From Mycolicibacterium stellerae (lineage in GTDB: Bacteria > Actinomycetota > Actinomycetes > Mycobacteriales > Mycobacteriaceae): a DNA stretch of 64,000 nucleotides. The stretch spans positions 37,044 to 101,043 of the forward strand of contig NZ_RARC01000023.1 in the NCBI RefSeq assembly GCF_003719305.1. Reading direction: 5' to 3'. This document shows, one piece after another, positions 26,267 through 35,318 of this stretch. A program made the translations under genes and the position numbers. The number at the start of each line of letters is the position of its first letter. Within the stretch, counting starts at the first letter, position 1. The notes under the pieces are model-generated. The model saw nothing but the letters and a program-made list of their open reading frames with translations, had not been told where the DNA came from and searched no databases.

Positions 26267-27558
26267 TGCTCCCCTTGCGCCACTTCGGTGACCGCGGCCG
26301 CGATCCCGTTTCTCACCACCCGGTCGGAGAAGTCGTCGGCCGGACAGCGTCCCAGCTCTACCGAACGCACCAGCCGCTGCATCGATTCCTGGAGTTCGGC
26401 GGGGGCGCGCTCGGCGGCCGCCTGCACGCAGCGGACGGCGGCCTCGGCCAGCAGCCGGTCACCGAGGCCGATCTGGGCGGCACGATCCCATGCCGTCGCC
26501 ACGGGTTCGGTGGCTTCGGCGGCGGTGTCGGCGGCGACGGGGTCGTCGAGGAGCGTGGCAAGGGTGAAGACCAGGGCGGGCCAGTCCGCGTCGGGCACGC
26601 TGTCGAGATAGCGGATCTCCAGAAAGCGCCGCGGTCGGACCGGGGGGAACAGCGTCGTCAGGTGGTAGTCCAGGTCGGCGACGGTCGGCCTGCGATCACC
26701 GAGCAATATCCGCCCGTTAGCCCAGTCCGCGAACGGCACCCAGTCGCTCATCGGCACGGCGTCTTCCTCTGGAGTGGGATGCACGAGCATCACCGGCGCC
26801 TTGAGCGCATAGCGCGCCCAGTCGCTGGCGGGGTCTTCACCGCTGAGACCAAGGATCGGCCCGCACCGCGCGGAGTCGAGCTGACTCCACACCCACTGCC
26901 GCGAGCTGCGCCAGCCGGTGAACTTACCGCCGAGCAGCGGTGAATTGGCGGCGATCGCGATCATGGTCGGGCCGAGCGCGTGGGCGAGCTCTATGCGTCT
27001 TGTCCACTCCGCCTGCGGGCCCGCTTCCAGGTTCACCTGCACAGATGCCGTCGACGTCATCATCGCCGCAGCGGCGGGACCGCTTTGGCTGGCGGCGAAG
27101 AACTCCTCCATGGCGCGGTAGCGATCGCCAGGGTTCACTCGTTTGGCGGGCCGTAGGGGGTCCGCGCCGAGAAGCACCAGACCGAGACCCGCTTCGGCGA
27201 ACGCGTTCCGAAGAACCGCACGGTCGTCGGCCATTGCCTGAATTGCGGGCAGCACACCGTCCAACGGCGGCCCGGACAGTTCCACCGCACCCCCGGGTTC
27301 AAGGGTGATCAGGCTGCCACCGGGGAGAGCCGGGACGCCTGCGACGACAGCGGTCAGCTCGTCCCAAGAGGGCCTGCGACGTGGTTCGGCGGTGTCGAAG
27401 CAGTGCGCTTCGATCTCCAACCCGACTCGGCCGACCGGGGCGTCGGTCAGACACTTGGCAGTGATATAGGACGCAGCGTCGTTCGCGCTGGTCAGTACGG
27501 TGTCAGGGGCGGGCCCGGGGGGTGTTTCGCGCAGGTCGGACACGATGGTGTTGGTCAT
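26263..27558 (-). CDS. egtA: Glutamate-cysteine ligase of ergothioneine pathway
   Basis: A 431-residue GCS2-family ligase making gamma-glutamylcysteine for EgtB. Landmarks are VGLEIEAHCFD near residue 45, LEPGGAVELSGPP near 85, MMTSTASVQVNL near 150 and FLEIRYLDSVPD near 320. ATG 27558 has GGAGGG about 11 nt upstream; in-frame starts at 27600 and 27639 lack one. It is the first gene of an operon whose four junctions all overlap. Orthologue of Rv3704c by recall. Confidence 0.95.
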   Translation of the reverse strand: MTNTIVSDLRETPPGPAPDTVLTSANDAASYITAKCLTDAPVGRVGLEIEAHCFDTAEPRRRPSWDELTAVVAGVPALPGGSLITLEPGGAVELSGPPLDGVLPAIQAMADDRAVLRNAFAEAGLGLVLLGADPLRPAKRVNPGDRYRAMEEFFAASQSGPAAAAMMTSTASVQVNLEAGPQAEWTRRIELAHALGPTMIAIAANSPLLGGKFTGWRSSRQWVWSQLDSARCGPILGLSGEDPASDWARYALKAPVMLVHPTPEEDAVPMSDWVPFADWANGRILLGDRRPTVADLDYHLTTLFPPVRPRRFLEIRYLDSVPDADWPALVFTLATLLDDPVAADTAAEATEPVATAWDRAAQIGLGDRLLAEAAVRCVQAAAERAPAELQESMQRLVRSVELGRCPADDFSDRVVRNGIAAAVTEVAQGEQ

Positions 27559-27678
27559 ACCAACCGTCCCTCCGGGGTCTCGGACACTCGCCGCCGTCAT
27601 CCATCTTCCAGATGACACTGACAAAGTCCTGCGATTCACGCATGACGGGTCGATGACGGGTACCCAAAAGGGCCGTTG

Positions 27679-28353
27679 CTACTGCCCCAAAGTGTTCTGC
27701 ATCGCGCCTGCCAGAACGTTCACCGCGGGTCCGCCGTTGCCCGGCTGGCAGACTTTCGCTTGCAGCAGAACGTTCTCCCGAAGCCGTGTCGTGGTGAAGC
27801 AGCGTCGGTCGGTGCCCGCCTCCTGCTTCACCCAGTCGGCGTCGGTCGCCGACGCCGGACCGCCGGTGAACGACCACACCTCGGTCGCCATGGTGTCCAA
27901 ATGCATGGCCGTGGTCTGGCCCGAGCAGCCCACCGTCCGGTCGACGACCCGGTGAAAGGCGCGGTCGGCGGCGTCGTTGGTGGCGAATACACCGACCGCC
28001 TGCTTGACGCGGTGCGTGTCGTCGGTCGCCGTCTCCTGCGTCGTCGTCCCGTTGAACGACGCCAGGTCGGGGTCGGCGTACACCTCGGGCAATCCGATGT
28101 CGGCCCAGTTGTTGCACACCGGGTTGTCGACCCAATACGACTGGAACGGGTCGGTGAACGGCGCATCGAACCGAAACGTGGCGCCGACGATGTTGCCGAC
28201 CGATCCCTTCCCGAGGACGGCGTAGTTCACCACGCCGGGATCGGATGGGCGGGCGTCCGCGGGGGCGGCGACCGAAAGACCGAAAGCCAGACCGACGGCA
28301 ACCATGGCGACCGCGGTTCGCCCCCGGCGGCTGCGCGGCCGCCGCGACGTCAC
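27679..28353 (-). CDS. Secreted PknH-like sensor-domain protein
   Basis: A 224-residue exported protein. The signal peptide ends near residue 35 (VGLAFGLSVAAPADARP). The mature domain resembles the PknH extracellular sensor fold (PF14032): FRFDAPFTDPFQSYWVDNPVCNNW, NNDAADRAF-type helix, and paired cysteines (VGCSGQ, DRRCFTT, AKVCQPG) that probably form disulfides. GTG 28353 follows the OsmC stop by 4 nt, so the two genes are probably cotranscribed. Rv3705c-like by recall. The ligand is unknown. Confidence 0.82.
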   Translation of the reverse strand: MTSRRPRSRRGRTAVAMVAVGLAFGLSVAAPADARPSDPGVVNYAVLGKGSVGNIVGATFRFDAPFTDPFQSYWVDNPVCNNWADIGLPEVYADPDLASFNGTTTQETATDDTHRVKQAVGVFATNDAADRAFHRVVDRTVGCSGQTTAMHLDTMATEVWSFTGGPASATDADWVKQEAGTDRRCFTTTRLRENVLLQAKVCQPGNGGPAVNVLAGAMQNTLGQ

Positions 28354-28357
28354 CCGA

Positions 28358-28786
28358 CTAGACCTTCGCCGACAGCTTGACGTCGATGTTGCCGCGGGTG
28401 GCCTTGGAATAGGGGCAGACGCCGTGCGCCTTCTCCATCAGTTCCTCGGCGGCGCTCTGCTCGAGCCCGGGCAGGTAGCCGATCAGGTGCGCGTTGATGC
28501 CGAATCCGCCATCGGGGTCCTTGCCGAAACCGACCTGGGCCGTGATTCCCGAGGCGTCGTCGAGGTCGATCTTCTCGTTGCGGGCAACAAGGCGTAGCGC
28601 ACCAAGAAAACATGCGGAGTAGCCGGCGGAGAACAACTCCTCGGGGTTGGTGCCCTCGCCGCTGCCACCCATCTCCTTCGGCGGACGGGTATCCAGGTCG
28701 ATCCTGCCGGTCGTCGACTTCACGTGACCGTCGCGGCCACCCCCGGTTGCGGTTGATTCTGCGGTGAAAAGGACTTCGATGCTCAT
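28358..28786 (-). CDS. Organic hydroperoxide resistance protein (Ohr/OsmC family)
   Basis: A 142-residue thiol peroxidase that reduces organic hydroperoxides in the cytoplasm. The two catalytic cysteines are in GYSACFLGAL (about residue 57) and GVCPYSKATRGN (about residue 122). The N-terminus MSIEVLFTAESTATGGGRDG is typical of Ohr, so ATG 28786 is preferred over ATG 28798. No OhrR gene adjoins. It lies next to a catalase gene in an oxidative-stress stretch. Confidence 0.92.
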   Translation of the reverse strand: MSIEVLFTAESTATGGGRDGHVKSTTGRIDLDTRPPKEMGGSGEGTNPEELFSAGYSACFLGALRLVARNEKIDLDDASGITAQVGFGKDPDGGFGINAHLIGYLPGLEQSAAEELMEKAHGVCPYSKATRGNIDVKLSAKV

Positions 28787-29053
28787 GGGCTCGATCATGC
28801 CAGCTACCGGTCGGGCTCAGCACCGTGCCTTCGAGCGGCGCAAACACCGACCTTCGGCATTCCCGCACGCAACGGTGAACATGGCCGCACACCCGACGAC
28901 ACAGCAAAATCAATAGGGGGCCCCGTCGCCGACGGTGGTCGCCGACGGCTCCGTCCAAGAACTGACGCTCGTCTCGGTAGGGACTTGCCCCGCGGCGAAC
29001 CTGACCGCAGTTTGGGCACGGGTCGGCCCCTGAATCGGCCGCCCGCCAACGTC

Positions 29054-30496
29054 TCAGGCGCCGCGCACGCCTTCCTCGATCTTCTTGCCCAGATCGGGAT
29101 CGACGTTGCGCCAGTACTCGAACACCCGCGAAAGCACTGGTTCGCGAACACCGTCGGAGACGTGGCCGATGATGTTGTGCGCCAACCGGTCCCGAGCCTC
29201 GTCATCGAGCACCTCGCGGACCATCGTGCCGGCCTGACCCCAGTCGTCGTCGTCCTGGCGCAGGGCGTACGCCGTGCGGACCATGTCGCCGTCGGACGCC
29301 CAGTGCACCTCGGCGGCGCGCCTGGCGTCCACCTCGGGACCACCCATCGAATTCGGTGTGTAAACCGGGTCGGTGGCGTTTCGCATCCGCATCGCCCCGT
29401 CCTTCGAGTAGGCATTCACCTCGACATGCGGCTCGTTGACCGGGATCTGCTTGTAGTTCACCCCGAGCCGGGCACGATGTGCGTCGGAGTAGGAGAACCC
29501 GCGGGCGAGCAGCATCTTGTCCGGGGAAAGGCCGGTGCCTGGCACGATGTTGTTCGGCTCGAACGCGGCCTGCTCGATCTGCGCGTGATAGTCGGTGACG
29601 TTGCGGTTCAGCGTCATGCGGCCCACCTCATGCAGAGGGTAGTCGCCGTGCGGCCACACCTTGGTGAGGTCGAACGGGTTGAACCGGTAGGTCTTGGCAT
29701 CCTCGAACGGCATGATCTGCACGTGCAAGGTCCAGCTGGGGAAGTTGCCGTCCTCGATCGAGGTGAAGAGGTCGCGCTGGTGGTAGTCGCCGTCCTCGCC
29801 GGCCAGCCGGTCGGCATCCTCCTGCGTAAGGAAGTCGATGCCCTGGTCGGTCTTGAAATGGTATTTGACCCAGAACAATTCGCCGTCGGCGTTGAGCCAG
29901 CTGTAGGTGTGGCTGGAGTAGCCGTTCATGTTCCGCCAGGTCTTCGGAATGCCTCGATCGCCCATCAGCCAGGTGACCTGATGCGCCGATTCCGGTGAGA
30001 GCGTCCAGAAGTCCCACTGCATGTGGTGGTCGCGAAGGTTGTTGGCGGCCATCCGCTTCTGGCTGCGGATGAAGTTCTGGAACTTCATCGGGTCGCGGAC
30101 GAAGAACACCGGCGTGTTGTTGCCGACCATGTCGAAGTTGCCCTCGCTGGTGTAGAACTTCAGCGCGAAGCCGCGGGGGTCACGCCAGGTGTCTGGGCTG
30201 CCGCGCTCGCCTGCCACCGTCGAGAACCTGGCCACCATCTCGGTCTTGGCGCCGGGCTGCAGGAAGGCAGCGCGGGTGTACCTGCTGACGTCCTGCGTGA
30301 CCTCGAAGTGGCCGAACGCGCCGCCGCCCTTGGCATGGGGCTGCCGCTCCGGGATGCGCTCCCGGTTGAAGTTCGCCATCTGCTCGATGAGGTAGTGATC
30401 CTGCAGCAGGATCGGGCCATCGGGCCCTACGGTCAGCGAGTGCTCGACGCTCGGCGCCGGCGCACCGGCGTCGGTCGTGGTGAACTTGTCAGCCAT
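29054..30496 (-). CDS. katA: Monofunctional haem catalase
   Basis: A 480-residue clade 3 (small-subunit) catalase converting hydrogen peroxide to water and oxygen. The distal His54 is in PERQPHAKGGGAFG, the distal Asn in the FDMVGNNTPVFF motif near 130, and the proximal haem Tyr in a RGFSYSDAHRARLGVNY signature near 340. ATG 30496 gives the usual N-terminus. It is unrelated to katG. The 267 bp between this gene and the Ohr gene (28787-29053) hold no gene that can be supported. Confidence 0.95.
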   Translation of the reverse strand: MADKFTTTDAGAPAPSVEHSLTVGPDGPILLQDHYLIEQMANFNRERIPERQPHAKGGGAFGHFEVTQDVSRYTRAAFLQPGAKTEMVARFSTVAGERGSPDTWRDPRGFALKFYTSEGNFDMVGNNTPVFFVRDPMKFQNFIRSQKRMAANNLRDHHMQWDFWTLSPESAHQVTWLMGDRGIPKTWRNMNGYSSHTYSWLNADGELFWVKYHFKTDQGIDFLTQEDADRLAGEDGDYHQRDLFTSIEDGNFPSWTLHVQIMPFEDAKTYRFNPFDLTKVWPHGDYPLHEVGRMTLNRNVTDYHAQIEQAAFEPNNIVPGTGLSPDKMLLARGFSYSDAHRARLGVNYKQIPVNEPHVEVNAYSKDGAMRMRNATDPVYTPNSMGGPEVDARRAAEVHWASDGDMVRTAYALRQDDDDWGQAGTMVREVLDDEARDRLAHNIIGHVSDGVREPVLSRVFEYWRNVDPDLGKKIEEGVRGA

Positions 30497-30582
30497 CAGT
30501 TGTCATCTCCTCGACGAATAGTGAGGCGGACTGAGCCTCGTCGAGTTGAATCCCCGTTGATGCACCGATTCAAAACCTCGTA

Positions 30583-31005
30583 CTACGGACGGGGCTGGGC
30601 CGAGGTCGCCGGCGCCTGGGGTGACTCCTGCTGGGAGCCGGGTCCACCGGGCCCACCCGGACCGAACGGCGGACGCTCGAACCGTGGCGGCCCCATCGGC
30701 CCCATCGGACCTACCGGGCCCATCGGGAACATCGGCGGCGGCCCGCCGCGGTGAAACATCCCGAACTCGCGATCGCCTCCGCCGTGGTGGCCGCGGTTGC
30801 CACCGGCATGCGCGCCGAGGATGAAGCCGCTGAAGAAGATGACCGCGACGATGAAGACGACACCTGCGACTATGCCGACCCATGCGGCGACCGCGGGGAG
30901 CCGCGAGCGACGCGGCTCGCGCTCGACGTATGTCGGTTGCGACGAAGGGCTTGCGGTGGCCACCGGCGCCGTCGCCGGTTCGGGTGTCGATGTTGATTCG
31001 CTCAT
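30583..31005 (-). CDS. Proline/glycine-rich single-pass membrane protein
   Basis: A 140-residue protein with a Ser/Pro/Thr-rich N-terminal region, a basic stretch EREPRRSRLP and one membrane helix (about residues 39-66). The extracytoplasmic tail is Gly/Pro/Met-rich (GNRGHHGGGDREFGMFHRGG, then repeats of MGPxGPMGP). Low complexity prevents a family call. By position and composition it resembles the proline-rich Rv3706c. ATG 31005 is used; ATG 31017 is possible. The tail suggests a cell-wall-associated protein, but the role is unknown. Confidence 0.7.
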   Translation of the reverse strand: MSESTSTPEPATAPVATASPSSQPTYVEREPRRSRLPAVAAWVGIVAGVVFIVAVIFFSGFILGAHAGGNRGHHGGGDREFGMFHRGGPPPMFPMGPVGPMGPMGPPRFERPPFGPGGPGGPGSQQESPQAPATSAQPRP

Positions 31006-31116
31006 GGCTCTGAGCATGCAAACATTTGTGATGCACCCGGCTTGATTTGCATATGAATCAGCTGTGAATTCAATAGCGTGCCAAAATTGCTACATGGCCA
31101 GCGGTCTGGTTGAGAA

Positions 31117-31812
31117 ATGAGCCAGGACTCCACCGTCGAGCAAGCCTTGGCGGGCGGCGCTCCGCAGCACTTTGGTTGGTACCGCTTCTACTTCGAAGAC
31201 GAGCGGTGGGAGTGGTCGCCCGAGGTGGCCCGCATTCACGGCTACGAGCCGGGCGAGGTCACACCGACGACTCGGCTGGTGCTGTCGCACAAGCACCCAG
31301 AGGACTACGAACAGGTCGCCGCGACGCTCGAGGACATCCGCCGGACGCACAAGCCGTTCAGCACCCGCCACCGCATCGTCACCGTCGCGGGCGTGACGCG
31401 CGAGGTCGTCGTGATCGGCGAACGCATGCACGACAACGCCGGCCGGGTGATCGGTACGCAGGGGTTCTACATCGACGTCACGCCTGCCGGTGAGCTACAG
31501 GCGGCGATCATCACCGAGGCTGTCGCCGAGATCACGGAGAATCGGGCGGCGATCGAGCAGGCGAAGGGCATTCTGATGCTGGTTTATCGCATTCAGGCCG
31601 ACGCCGCCTTCGACCTGTTGAAGTGGCGCTCCCAGGAAACGAATGTCAAGCTGCGCGTGTTGGCTGAACAGCTCGTCGCCGACATCCGCGCCCTGGAGTA
31701 CGGCGAAGACATCCCGCCGCGATCGACTTTCGACCGGCTACTGCTGACCGTGCACAAGCGAGTGAGGGCGAAGGCCGCAGGCAAGCACACCCGCGGTCAG
31801 TCGCCGGTGTGA
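31117..31812 (+). CDS. PAS-ANTAR signalling protein (putative RNA-binding antiterminator)
   Basis: A 231-residue protein. A PAS domain covers about residues 18-125 (WEWSPEVARIHGYEPGEV, then HPEDYEQV). An ANTAR domain covers about residues 140-195 (NRAAIEQAKGILMLVYRIQA, then AFDLLKWRSQETNVKLRVLA). ANTAR domains bind dual hairpins in mRNA leaders and prevent termination. The PAS domain may sense a small molecule or redox state. The 3' end overlaps the convergent DUF6766-like gene by 16 bp. Confidence 0.9.
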   Translation: MSQDSTVEQALAGGAPQHFGWYRFYFEDERWEWSPEVARIHGYEPGEVTPTTRLVLSHKHPEDYEQVAATLEDIRRTHKPFSTRHRIVTVAGVTREVVVIGERMHDNAGRVIGTQGFYIDVTPAGELQAAIITEAVAEITENRAAIEQAKGILMLVYRIQADAAFDLLKWRSQETNVKLRVLAEQLVADIRALEYGEDIPPRSTFDRLLLTVHKRVRAKAAGKHTRGQSPV

Positions 31813-32477
31813 CGGTGTGGTTCGGCGACCGGCTTGGATTCCGCAGAACCGCGCTGCCGCAAGAAGATCGACAGTCCGACGATGGCGGCCACGGCGATGA
31901 ACTCGCTCTGCCAGTTCTGCATCGACTCGAACCAGAACTGCGACGTCGTCAGGTAACGCCACACCGAGACGGCGCTCTCGCCGTGTTGCACTTGTTCTTC
32001 GCTGAACGCCTTCGCGCCGCCGATGGCGTGTAGGCCCAGAGACGCGAAGAACAACACGAAGAACGCGATGGCCAGTGAGTGTTCGTAAATGCGCAGGACC
32101 CAACCGCCCCTGCGCACGGGCCAGGGCGTCCACCGGTTCGGTGTGGTGTCCCGGGGATCCTTGTCCTGCGGTGCCGACCCGTGAAGCGGCTTCGACTCAG
32201 ACGAGCCCTTCTGGTACAGGAATGCCGTGAGCACGACATACATGCCCATCTGCAGGAATTCGGATTCCCAGTTCTCGAACGTCGCTTCGACGAAATCGCC
32301 GGTGGACAGGTACCGCACCAGTGAGATCTGTTGTGCGGAGCCGTGCTCCTGCTGCTCCTGGTTGTAGACCGCCCAACCCGACACGATCATGCCAACGAAG
32401 AAGACGACGAACAGCCCCAGACAGGCGAGGAGCAAGCCGTTCTCATGCAGCAGCCTCCGTGCGCGACCCTGCGCCAT
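31797..32477 (-). CDS. DUF6766-like membrane protein
   Basis: A 226-residue protein with four membrane helices and an apparent internal repeat: YLSTGDFVEATFENWESEFLQ in the first half and YLTTSQFWFESMQNWQSEFIA in the second, each preceding a helix and an SESKP motif. The family (DUF6766 as recalled) is common in actinobacteria and some Proteobacteria and has no known function. ATG 32477 has GGGAGG 5 nt upstream, which decides the start against in-frame codons at 32483 and 32501. Confidence 0.8.
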   Translation of the reverse strand: MAQGRARRLLHENGLLLACLGLFVVFFVGMIVSGWAVYNQEQQEHGSAQQISLVRYLSTGDFVEATFENWESEFLQMGMYVVLTAFLYQKGSSESKPLHGSAPQDKDPRDTTPNRWTPWPVRRGGWVLRIYEHSLAIAFFVLFFASLGLHAIGGAKAFSEEQVQHGESAVSVWRYLTTSQFWFESMQNWQSEFIAVAAIVGLSIFLRQRGSAESKPVAEPHRHTGD

Positions 32478-32562
32478 GTTCACCTCCCATCCCGTGCCCA
32501 CGTGGGCTTGCCCGACCGACTGGAAATCCTGACCTCCCGCACGGTGAATGTGGCTTCCGCCC

Positions 32563-33690
32563 TCAGCCCGACCACGGCTTCAACGGATTCACCGCGAATT
32601 GGATGACGCGGTACGGCGACTGGGCACGCGGCAGCGTATTCCACTGGCTGATGAACACGCGCACCTCGTCGAGCGTGGATCCCGGCGAGACATAGCCGCC
32701 ATACGGCTGCGCCAGCCGGTTGACCTCGGGAGGCGGCAATTCCTCTGCGGGATCTGGCCATTCGCTGGCGAAAACAACGGTGGTGACCGGCGCGGTGCCA
32801 AGCGCGGTGGGGTCGTCGGCGACACGCACCTCCATGTTCCCGTTGCTGGCGTTGAAATACGACAGTACGGTCTTACCGTCGATCTGCCGGATGCTCATCT
32901 CACCGACCCTGTCCGGCCACAGCGGAGTGGGGGCCTTGTTCCAGCCGGCCAACGACCAGCCCTGCCAGCTCGACCGGTCGGTGAACGTCTCCCGTTTGGC
33001 GCGGTACAGAACGACGGGGCCGGTGCGGTCGAAGTTGTTGGCCACGATGTATACCCAGCCGGTGGGTGAGTCCGCCGTCGGGATCGGGTCGTAGTATCCG
33101 CTGATCTGGCTCTGCCTGCCGCCCTCGAATCCCGCCCCCCGTACCGAACCCGGCAGCGTCGGCCAATTACCCTGCGCAGGATCGGCTTTCACCAATCGAG
33201 ACGACTGCGGGCGCAGATCCTTGGCGGTGGTCACCATCATGTAGTTCTCGCGGTTGATCTGCACGACGCCCGCGGGCAGCTGCGACTCCCCCGGCCGCGT
33301 CGGATCGGCGAGCAGCGGCTTGTCGGTTCCGGTGACGCCGTCATATCGCACCCCGGTTGGATCGTCGATCGAATCCGTTTCGACATGCAGCGCGATGGGC
33401 GAGTACCAGCCGCCGAAGCCGACGCCCTGCCCGGCGAAGCTGTCCCCGCACACCTGCAGGATGCCGCTGGGAAACTCCATGAACTCGCATAGATCGGTGG
33501 CGCCGACACCGTAATCGCCTGTCGGCGTGCCTGTTCCCGCGGTCGGCCCGATGCGCAGCACCTGCCCCGGCGCGAGCGGCGGCAGGATCGGCTCCGGAAT
33601 CGGTGACGGTGGATCGGCCTGGGCGGGCGTAGCGGTCAATAGGACGACGGTGAGCGCCGAAATCGACAAAATGGCGGGGCGCACTCGCAT
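32563..33690 (-). CDS. Secreted DUF4185 domain protein
   Basis: A 375-residue exported protein. A signal peptide is visible in the first 30 residues (ISALTVVLLTATPAQA). A five-bladed-propeller-like DUF4185 domain follows (YGVGATDLCEFMEFPSGILQ, DSFAGQGVGFGGWYSP, EVRVFISQWNTL). These proteins resemble glycosidase folds but the activity is unproven. ATG 33690 starts at a canonical signal peptide; the upstream in-frame ATG at 33720 would add ten residues. Rv3707c-like by recall. It is 43 nt upstream of, and in the same orientation as, the end of asd. Confidence 0.85.
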   Translation of the reverse strand: MRVRPAILSISALTVVLLTATPAQADPPSPIPEPILPPLAPGQVLRIGPTAGTGTPTGDYGVGATDLCEFMEFPSGILQVCGDSFAGQGVGFGGWYSPIALHVETDSIDDPTGVRYDGVTGTDKPLLADPTRPGESQLPAGVVQINRENYMMVTTAKDLRPQSSRLVKADPAQGNWPTLPGSVRGAGFEGGRQSQISGYYDPIPTADSPTGWVYIVANNFDRTGPVVLYRAKRETFTDRSSWQGWSLAGWNKAPTPLWPDRVGEMSIRQIDGKTVLSYFNASNGNMEVRVADDPTALGTAPVTTVVFASEWPDPAEELPPPEVNRLAQPYGGYVSPGSTLDEVRVFISQWNTLPRAQSPYRVIQFAVNPLKPWSG

Positions 33691-33733
33691 TATTCCGCCC
33701 AAACGTCGGTTTCGGCGCACAGGGGGGCGGGGG

Positions 33734-34768
33734 TTAGAGCTCGGCGGCTAGCAACTCGGCAATCTGAATTGTGTTCAGCGCAGCGCCTTTACGCAGGTTG
33801 TCGCCGGACACGAACAGCGCGAGCCCTCGGCCGTCGGGCACCCCGGGATCCCGGCGGATCCGACCGACAAGCGTTTCGTCGACGCCGGCGGCCGCCAGCG
33901 GCGTCGGCACGTCCACCAGCTTGACGCCCGCGGCACCGTCGAGGATCTCTTGCGCACGCTCGGGGGACAGCGGCTCGGCGAACTCGGCGTTGATCGACAG
34001 CGAGTGCCCGGTGTACACCGGCACCCGCACACAGGTGCCGCTGACCAGAAGGTCCGGGATGCCGAGGATCTTACGGCTCTCGTTGCGCAGCTTCTGATCC
34101 TCATCGGTCTCACCGGAGCCGTCGTCGACGAGCGAGCCGGCCAGCGGGACCACGTTGAACGCGATCGGTGCGACGTAGCAGACCGACGGCGGGAACTCCA
34201 GCGCGCCGCCGTCGTGCACCAGCTTCTCGCTCTCGTCGACGACCGCGCGGGTCTGCCCGAAAAGCTCCTGCACGCCTGCCAGCCCGCTGCCCGAGACCGC
34301 CTGGTACGTCGAGGCGATGATGCGCACAAGGCCCGCCTCGTCGTGCAGCGGCTTCAACACCGGCATCGCGGCCATCGTCGTGCAGTTCGGGTTGGCGATG
34401 ATGCCCTTGGGCCGACTGCCCGCGTCGCGCTCGAAGTTGACCTCGCTGACGACGAGCGGCACGTCGGGGTCCTTGCGGAACGCCGACGAGTTGTCGATGA
34501 CGACGGCGCCTGCGGCCGCGAACCGCGGGGCCTGCACACGCGACATCGTCGCGCCCGCGGAGAACAACGCGATGTCAAGGCCGCTGGGATCGGCGGTCTC
34601 GGCGTCCTCGACCTCGATCTGCTGGCCGCGGAATTCGAGCTTGCGCCCCTGCGAGCGCGCCGACGCGAAGAACCGTACCGACGTGACAGGGAATTCGCGC
34701 TGCTCAAGCAGCGTGCGCATCACCTGGCCGACCTGCCCGGTCGCGCCGATTACACCAATGTTGACCAT
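33734..34768 (-). CDS. asd: Aspartate-semialdehyde dehydrogenase
   Basis: A 344-residue NADPH enzyme reducing aspartyl phosphate to aspartate semialdehyde for lysine/DAP, threonine and methionine synthesis. GATGQVGQVMR lies at residues 9-19; the catalytic Cys is in NPNCTTMAAMPVL near residue 130; the substrate-binding RVPVYTGHSLSIN includes the active-site His near 255. It follows ask by 31 nt on the same strand, forming the ask-asd operon. Orthologue of Rv3708c by recall. Confidence 0.96.
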   Translation of the reverse strand: MVNIGVIGATGQVGQVMRTLLEQREFPVTSVRFFASARSQGRKLEFRGQQIEVEDAETADPSGLDIALFSAGATMSRVQAPRFAAAGAVVIDNSSAFRKDPDVPLVVSEVNFERDAGSRPKGIIANPNCTTMAAMPVLKPLHDEAGLVRIIASTYQAVSGSGLAGVQELFGQTRAVVDESEKLVHDGGALEFPPSVCYVAPIAFNVVPLAGSLVDDGSGETDEDQKLRNESRKILGIPDLLVSGTCVRVPVYTGHSLSINAEFAEPLSPERAQEILDGAAGVKLVDVPTPLAAAGVDETLVGRIRRDPGVPDGRGLALFVSGDNLRKGAALNTIQIAELLAAEL

Positions 34769-34799
34769 CGTCTATCCCGTCGCTTCGCTCGCCGCGGAC

Positions 34800-35318
34800 C
34801 TAGCGTCCCGTTCCGGCGTACACCACTGCCTCTTCGTCGCCGCCGAGGTGGAACGCCTCGTGTAACGCCGAAACAGCCTTGTCCAATTCGGTGTCCTTCA
34901 CCAGCACCGAGATCCTGATCTCGGAGGTGGAGATCAGGTCGATGTTCACCCCGACCCCGGCCAGCGCCTCGCAGAACGTCGCGGTGACGCCCGGGTGGCT
35001 GCGCATGCCTGCGCCGATCAGCGACACCTTGCCGATGTGGTCGTCGTAGAGCACCTTGGTGAAGCCGATCTCGTTCTGCTGTGCCGTCAGCTTCTCCACC
35101 GCGCCGGGCCCGCTGTCGCGAGAGCAGGTGAAGGTGATGTCGGTCTTGCCGTCCTCGATCTTGGAGATGTTCTGCAGCACCATGTCGATGTTCACATCGG
35201 CGTCGGCGACGGCGCGGAACACCTTCGCGGCGTAACCGGGAACGTCGGGCAGGCCGACCACGGTGACCTTGGCCTCGCTGCGGTCGTGCGCGACTCCTGT
35301 AAGGATGGCGTCTTCCAT
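34800..35318 (-). CDS. ask: Aspartokinase beta subunit from internal start
   Basis: An in-frame ATG at 35318 (MEDAILTGVAHDRSEAKV) is preceded by GGAGGA (complement of 35326-35331) with a 7-nt spacer. It would yield a 172-residue protein consisting of the two ACT domains. Corynebacterial and mycobacterial aspartokinases are known to be alpha2beta2 with a beta chain of this length made by internal initiation. The sequence here keeps that arrangement. Confidence 0.8.
   Translation of the reverse strand: MEDAILTGVAHDRSEAKVTVVGLPDVPGYAAKVFRAVADADVNIDMVLQNISKIEDGKTDITFTCSRDSGPGAVEKLTAQQNEIGFTKVLYDDHIGKVSLIGAGMRSHPGVTATFCEALAGVGVNIDLISTSEIRISVLVKDTELDKAVSALHEAFHLGGDEEAVVYAGTGR

Noticed and set aside
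30600..30760. Short GGNCCN repeats as a CRISPR or VNTR array
   Set aside because: They are coding repeats for Gly/Pro/Met units of a membrane protein, with no spacers and uneven unit length.
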